Shown: piece by piece, positions 59,301-64,000 of the stretch | How the letters are laid out: each line of letters begins with the position of its first letter | How positions within the stretch are numbered: the stretch's first letter is position 1 | NCBI GenBank assembly: GCA_036936605.1 | Contig: JAUPFV010000005.1 | Coordinates: 156,241,195-156,305,194, forward strand | DNA length: 64,000 nt | Source: Limnanthes douglasii subsp. nivea | Lineage: Eukaryota > Streptophyta > Magnoliopsida > Brassicales > Limnanthaceae | Direction: 5' to 3' | Notes under the pieces: model-generated | What the model was told of the DNA's origin: nothing | The model's input: the letters and a program-made list of their open reading frames with translations, nothing else | The model's database searches: none | Translations under genes and position numbers: made by a program

Positions 59301-59790
59301 ACTGGCCATCCAATAATAGATTAGCGAAGGCTTGATATCGCGCTAACCTTTTGGAGATCCGCAATCTTATTCTCTCCCTCCCTCCCCCTAACATCTCCTC
59401 CAACGATATTCCATTCTGGAAGGCGAAAGAAGGAGGATCCTCCTTCATCGTCAAGGAAGCATATAATATTCCTCGACAATCCTTTATCTTATGGCTAGCT
59501 ATTTTGGGAAAGCTTGCCATCAAAGACAAGCTTCTCAGTTGGGATTAAAACATCCCACTTCATTGTGTCCTTTGTAACTCTGATAATGAAACTACCACTC
59601 ATCTCTTTTTTTATTGTAGTTTCACGCAGAGTATTTGGTCTCATGCTAGTATAAAATTAGGTTTCCCGTTCAACGCCTCCTGTTGGCAGTCTTGGGTATG
59701 TGAAGCGACAAACTGGTCTCAATCTCAAAACCATTCTATTTGGCTTACTTGCTTCGCCACGGTAATTTACCATGTCTAAAAGGAGAGGAA
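56344..59790 (+). pseudogene. LINE copy 2 ORF2: endonuclease-reverse transcriptase (broken)
   Basis: ATG 56344 starts MNIASWNVRGLNDLVRQKD. The endonuclease keeps ETKVQ, VLLGDFNVIRHLNECIG and SKIDRVLVNPVWDD. RT starts near 57667 and has NKASGPDGFN, IALCNVSYKIISKILANRI, AFVKERNISDN and LKIDLMKAFD. The catalytic FADD is intact at about 58424-58440 (LCFADDLMIF). The zf-RVT end has SFILWLAILGKLAIKDKLLSWD (to 59548). Stops at 56626, 57373 and 58137 and several frameshifts prevent expression of a whole protein. Confidence 0.88.
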
Positions 59791-60235
59791 CCTAAGAACT
59801 TTTGGTTCCCCTCCAGCCATCGCCTCTATGGTCTCTCACCGAATCTTATCAGATCTTCGGTTTCGATTCCAAGGCACCAAGATTGGTTGGCCCTTCTAAA
59901 ATTAATATTTTTGCTTTCTTTTCTTGATGTGCAGGATGCCCTTGGTGAGTGTTGTACGTGACCCAACATTTCATTGATCTTTTGGCGGATGGAGGGTGAT
60001 GCCTCTGAGGTCCACTTCGAAGCATGCGACGGCTGACTCTGATATCCATGTGTCTACGATGTCTTTTGATTACTTGTACGAGACTATTCTTATCGCCTCT
60101 CTATCATTTGATCGTTTTATTGCTTTATCTAGTAATCGTCATTCTTCAGGCGATGGTGATGTATCTCTCGGAAAATGTCCCAGTTCAGTATGAACCTTAT
60201 TTCAATTAATTTAATACTTTTATTCACAAAAATAA

Positions 60236-60516
60236 AATTTCATCCAATATGAATCCCTTTAATCTAATTTAGGAGAATTATTATATTTTAACAAAAATTG
60301 TTCAACCTCTACCTTATACGATTTTATTTTGTGTGCGTCAAAATGTCTAGAAAAATAAACAATGATTAGGCATGAACCAATGATGGCCCAACTTTACATT
60401 TAGAAAAAAAAAGAAAAAAAAAACGTACAATAGAAACACGATAACCCACCTTATCTTGAGTTTTTAAGCACTATTTCTGCACCTTTTGTTTTTCAAACTT
60501 CAGCATTGGAACAAAA
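60236..60516. other. 5' region of the PPR gene
   Basis: Only about 280 bp separate the LINE 3' tail from the PPR start codon. No clear TATA box is seen. The native promoter must be inside this stretch or interrupted by the LINE. Confidence 0.5.
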
Positions 60517-62285
60517 ATGGCACTAGCATCACCTACTTCAGCTAAAAAGCAAATGATTTTCGAAGCAAATGTTAAAGAAACCTTATCTCTTCTCCGCCGA
60601 TGTTCCAACCTGGATGGACTAAAGCAAACTCATGGCCTAATGTTGAAAACAGGCCTCCTTCGAGATTCCCTCTTTCTTAGTAAGCTCCTAACCCGTTGCA
60701 TTTCTGTGGATTCAAGAGACTTAGCCTATGCGAATGTAGTTTTTGACCAAATTAGCAAACCAAACACCTTTATGTGGAACGTAATGATAAGAGGTTCAGA
60801 ACCAGAACAAGCATTGGTCCTGTACCACAACATGCTCTATAGTTCAGTTCCACATAATGCTTATACCTTCCCTTTCTTGCTTAAATCTTGTTCTTACATG
60901 CCCGACTTCGAGGAAACGCGACAAATCCATGCTCATGTTATAAAGTTCGGATTCGGGTTGGATGTTTACGCTATGAACTCGTTGATACATGTATATGCCG
61001 TATCTGGGCATTGCATTAAAGGGTCAGTTGTTATGTTTTTTGTCTTCAATCGAAGTCTAGTTAATCTTTATTTATGTTTGAAATTTATTTAGTGTTGTTT
61101 TTTTCATCCCGACTTTATAATTTATCTATAGAAAAATCGTTAAATGCGGCCATGGTTTCGGGAGATTTTGTTAAAATTATATTTGTGTGCACTCTAAAAT
61201 CTAATGTTAAGATTCGCCATGGCAGCATTGAATCTGCTAGTCTCCTTTTCGACAGAATCCCTATACAGGACGTTGTTTCATGTAACTCGATGATCAATGT
61301 GTATTCAAAATGCGGTGAAACAGAAAGAGCTATCGAGATTTTTAGAAAAATGTCGGTAAAGAACGTTATCTCGTGGACTGCAATGATTTCAGGGTGTGTT
61401 AAGGCAGGCATGAATGAAAAAGCATTGAATCTATTTCACGAAATGCAGATGTCCGGGGTTGAACCGGATAATATGACCGTAGCTACCGTTCTTACAGCGT
61501 GTACGAATCTGGGCTCTTTGGACCAAGGCAGATGGGTTCATGCGTATATAGACAAAAGACTGGTAATAGATTCGGTATTAGGATGCGTACTTATCGACAT
61601 GTATGCAAAATGCGGTGACATGGACGAAGCTATAAAACTTTTTGAGAAAATAAAAACAAAAAAATCAGTGTACGCATGGACAGCTATAATTTATGGTTTC
61701 GCCATTCATGGTCGTGGTAAAACAGCTCTTGAATGGTTTACACGGATGCAAGAAGAGGGAATCAAACCAAACCTGGTTACGTTTACCGCGGTTTTAACAG
61801 CTTGTAGTTATGCGGGATTAGTCAGTGAGGGTAGATCGTTGTTTGAAAGTATGGAAAATGAATATGGCCTAAAACCCACCCTCGAGCATTATGGTTGTAT
61901 GGTTGATCTACTAGGCCGAGCTGGACTGCTTGAAGAGGCGAAAGGTGTGATTATGGCAATGGATGTGAAGCCGAATGCAATCATTTGGGGAGCGATGTTA
62001 AAGGCTTGTTTGATTCATAATGATATTGAGTTTGGTAAACGGATTGGAGAAATCTTGATCGAATTAGATCCAAAGCAAAGTGGTCGCTACATTCAGTTGG
62101 CCAGCGTTCACGCAAAGAAGGGTGAGTGGGACCAAGTGGTTGAGACGAGACAGAAGATGAGAGACCGTGGAGTTTCAAAACTACCGGGATGTAGCGCAGT
62201 TTGCATCAATGGGACGCTTCACGAGTTTTACGCAGGAGACGGATCGCACCTAGATTTAAAAGAGATTGCAGAATGGTATATATGA
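60517..62285 (+). CDS. PLS-class pentatricopeptide repeat protein, shortened C-terminus
   Basis: PPR proteins of this class bind organellar RNA and guide editing or processing in plastids or mitochondria. With the predicted intron 61023-61225 removed the protein is 521 residues. It resembles Arabidopsis At5g66520: matching stretches include PHNAYTFPFLLKSC, QIHAHVIKFGF, NVISWTAMISG, DSVLGCVLIDMYAKCG, TFTAVLTACSYAGLV and LEHYGCMVDLLGRAGLL. The repeats are P-L-S triplets from about residue 70 on, followed by an E motif (IIWGAMLKACLIHNDIEFGK ... PGCSAVCINGTLHEFYAGD). Translation stops at 62283-62285, so the E+/DYW editing domain of the Arabidopsis protein is absent. A 5-residue gap follows WNVMIRG. 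It might be a functional shortened gene or a young pseudogene. Confidence 0.75.
61023..61225 (+). other. Predicted intron or insertion in the PPR gene
   Basis: The stretch starts gtcagttg and ends catggcag. Removing it restores one reading frame (phase 2) between YAVSGHCIKG and IESASLLFDRIP. Without removal the first exon stops at 61092. The related gene has no extra residues here, so the region is likely an insertion; gcattg occurs on both sides (61008-61013 and 61225-61230). Confidence 0.5.
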
Positions 62286-62728
62286 TTTGTGAGGAAGAAA
62301 TTTTGAGAAGAAGAAATGGCAATGTAGTTGCTAAGGTTAGACCCAAGTATTCTAAATGAATCAGTTATGTTCAAAATCAAAACGATCCCAAAGCTGAATG
62401 AGTTTTGAGTTACTGGGTCTCCTTTGGACTTAAAACCTGAAATCAGTCCGTGAATACTTTCACAAGCCGAACCGTTTGTAAAATCAGTCTCGAATAGAGA
62501 CATTGCATTATATAGATAAGACTAAATAATAGTATCTAAATATCTAACGAATTACAGCTGTAATCAAAGCTATAATAGCAAACGGGATGTGACACGGTAG
62601 AAGTTTACCGATCATGATTAATATATTATTTATAATAAATATCATTATTCGATAAAAAAAATCTATATTATAATTGTGAAATAGTGTAAGGTTATTGTAA
62701 TTTGATTATTAAACTTACATTATTATTA

Positions 62729-62968
62729 TTATAGTTTGATTATATCAAATGTATTGTTATTGTACACTAAACAAACAGTTATATAATTTGTATATTATAA
62801 TTTAAAGATTATAGTTTGATTATTCCAAATGTGTTGTTATTGTACAATAAACAAACAGTTATATAATTTGTATATTATAATTTAAAGATTATAGTTTGAT
62901 TATTCCAAATGTGTTGTTATTGTACAATAAACAAATCGTTATATAATTTATATATTATAATTTAAAGT
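62729..62968. repeat. 80-bp tandem repeat, three copies
   Basis: 'atagtttgattat' recurs at 62731, 62811 and 62891. The last two units are almost identical. The surrounding 62290-63400 is AT-rich and carries no gene. Confidence 0.93.
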
Positions 62969-63401
62969 GAACGTAATTTTACCGGTTTATTATTATATTT
63001 TGATTATTATTATGGTTCGATTGTTTTTATGGTTTGATTATGAATATTACGAGTATTATTATATTTTTATTATTATTTACTAGTGATAAAATAATTGTAG
63101 AAATAGTTTAATTATATATGACTTGTTATAGTTAGTTTATTCTTTCAAGTGGTAAAAAAGTTATGAAATCTTTTTACATTATGAGATTGAAAGATAAATA
63201 ATAATTTTATTGAATTAAGCTTTTATAGTTTATACTTTTGCGGGCTAGGAGTTGTACAAATATTCTCAAATTGAACTATTTGTATTACAAACTCTATTAC
63301 AAATGTTATTCATCTTGATTTCGCCAAGTTTTGTCTTCTAATTAAAAATCTTCATACTCACTTTCTGAAGCTTCATCTTCAGCTTCATCTATAAAAAAAA
63401 C

Positions 63402-64000
63402 TTATTCAAGTTCATCTCCAACATTTTCTGGAAATTCATCAAAGAGGACTCTTGGATTCTCTTCATTTTCATACTCTTCGTCTTGCATCCTTTGATGCGT
63501 CGCAGTCCAGTCCTTAATTACAACAAGCACTACAAGTGTCTGACCCATTAATCTTGTTCGTTTAGTCGTGTATTGCAACTTAGCCTAACTAAAAGCACAT
63601 TCGCTTACAACTATAGACATGGGTACTGAAAAAATATCTTTGACTAACCTGCAAAGAATAGGAAACTCGTCTTCTTTGGTACTCCACCACCTTAAGATAT
63701 CAAGAGGGATTTATGATTCATACTGATGTAACTCAAATCGAGTATTCAAATATCTAGCCACTTCATTATGAGCTTAAGGGGTTTCTTTTGTGTCCCTCAT
63801 ATCTAACATTTTTATTTCCATATAGTGATGATAATTTATGCATTTACCTCTATTAATACTATTATTACCTGCTACATTTGAAGATACAAAATCTATATTT
63901 CTTTTGTATCTTTCAACATATCTTTTATACATTATATAAAGATAAGTGTCAACTTCTCGAATATCTATATTTCGGGGTTATAGGCTTCATCTTCATGAAG
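63402..64000 (-). pseudogene. hAT transposase, C-terminal part (broken, runs off window)
   Basis: Read on the minus strand from the window edge, a linker (VDTYLYIMYKRYVERYKRN) leads to the hAT dimerisation domain: LDILRWWSTKEDEFPILCRL, VKDIFSVPMSIVVSECAFS, TKRTRLMGQTL and IKDW. An acidic tail (EYENEENPRVLFDEF) ends at 63402-63404. Stops after ECAFS, before AHNEVARYL and before IPLDIL show it is dead. The N-terminal part lies outside. It belongs to the Ac/hAT superfamily (Dimer_Tnp_hAT); whether it relates to the hAT-like element at 21412 cannot be told. Confidence 0.85.

Larger units (their letters stand above)
53130..60235 (+). mobile_element. L1-type LINE, copy 2 (degraded)
   Basis: It is the same family as copy 1 but on the plus strand. 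ORF1 (53138-56252) and ORF2 (56344-59790) keep the same order. The 3' end 'cttatttcaattaatttaata' followed by an A-rich tail (about 60200-60235) matches copy 1. The exact 5' end is unknown; it could start as early as 52870. It is also inactive. Confidence 0.9.

Overview
The window is a repeat-rich piece of a plant nuclear genome, most likely a eudicot. The evidence is a land-plant cytokinesis-type syntaxin, a plant PPR gene, and plant-type Gypsy/Tat, Copia, L1 and hAT elements in AT-rich DNA with spliceosomal introns. Only two host genes are supported: a SYP112/KNOLLE-like Qa-SNARE (11013-11915, +) and a PLS-class PPR gene (60517-62285, +). Almost everything else is transposon-derived.

Layout. 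1-798 and 9532-10135 are the two halves of one ~237-bp satellite array, split by a decayed Tat-lineage Gypsy element (element 1, 799-9531). 10475-11915 is the syntaxin with its promoter. 12940-20051 is a decayed L1-type LINE (minus strand), abutting a fold-back repeat structure (20055-21130). 21412-23432 is a non-autonomous hAT-like element with a perfect 8-bp target duplication. 23734-34261 is a second, very decayed Tat element (element 3). 35678-51768 is a Copia element split by a young Tat element (element 2, 39273-49812); both insertions keep perfect 5-bp target duplications. 53130-60235 is a second LINE of the same family, plus strand, ending about 280 bp before the PPR gene. The right edge (63402-64000) is a broken hAT transposase.

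The main observation concerns the three Tat elements. Each carries gag-pro-RT-RNaseH-aRNaseH-IN on the minus strand and, convergent to it on the plus strand, an additional antisense gene between the 3' LTR and the end of pol. In all three copies this antisense gene has an upstream TATA box and a short GT-AG intron at the same place and in the same phase. Such an intron would survive retrotransposition because the copied RNA is of the opposite strand. The two better copies also share an in-frame UAG followed by CAG at the protease/RT boundary, resembling a stop-codon readthrough signal, and a hairpin in the convergent intergenic region that keeps its fold while its sequence differs.

Nesting gives an order of events: satellite, then element 1 (LTRs about 10% different by eye); Copia (diverged LTRs), then element 2 (4 differences in 494 bp). 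No RNA genes, CRISPR arrays or prokaryotic features were seen.
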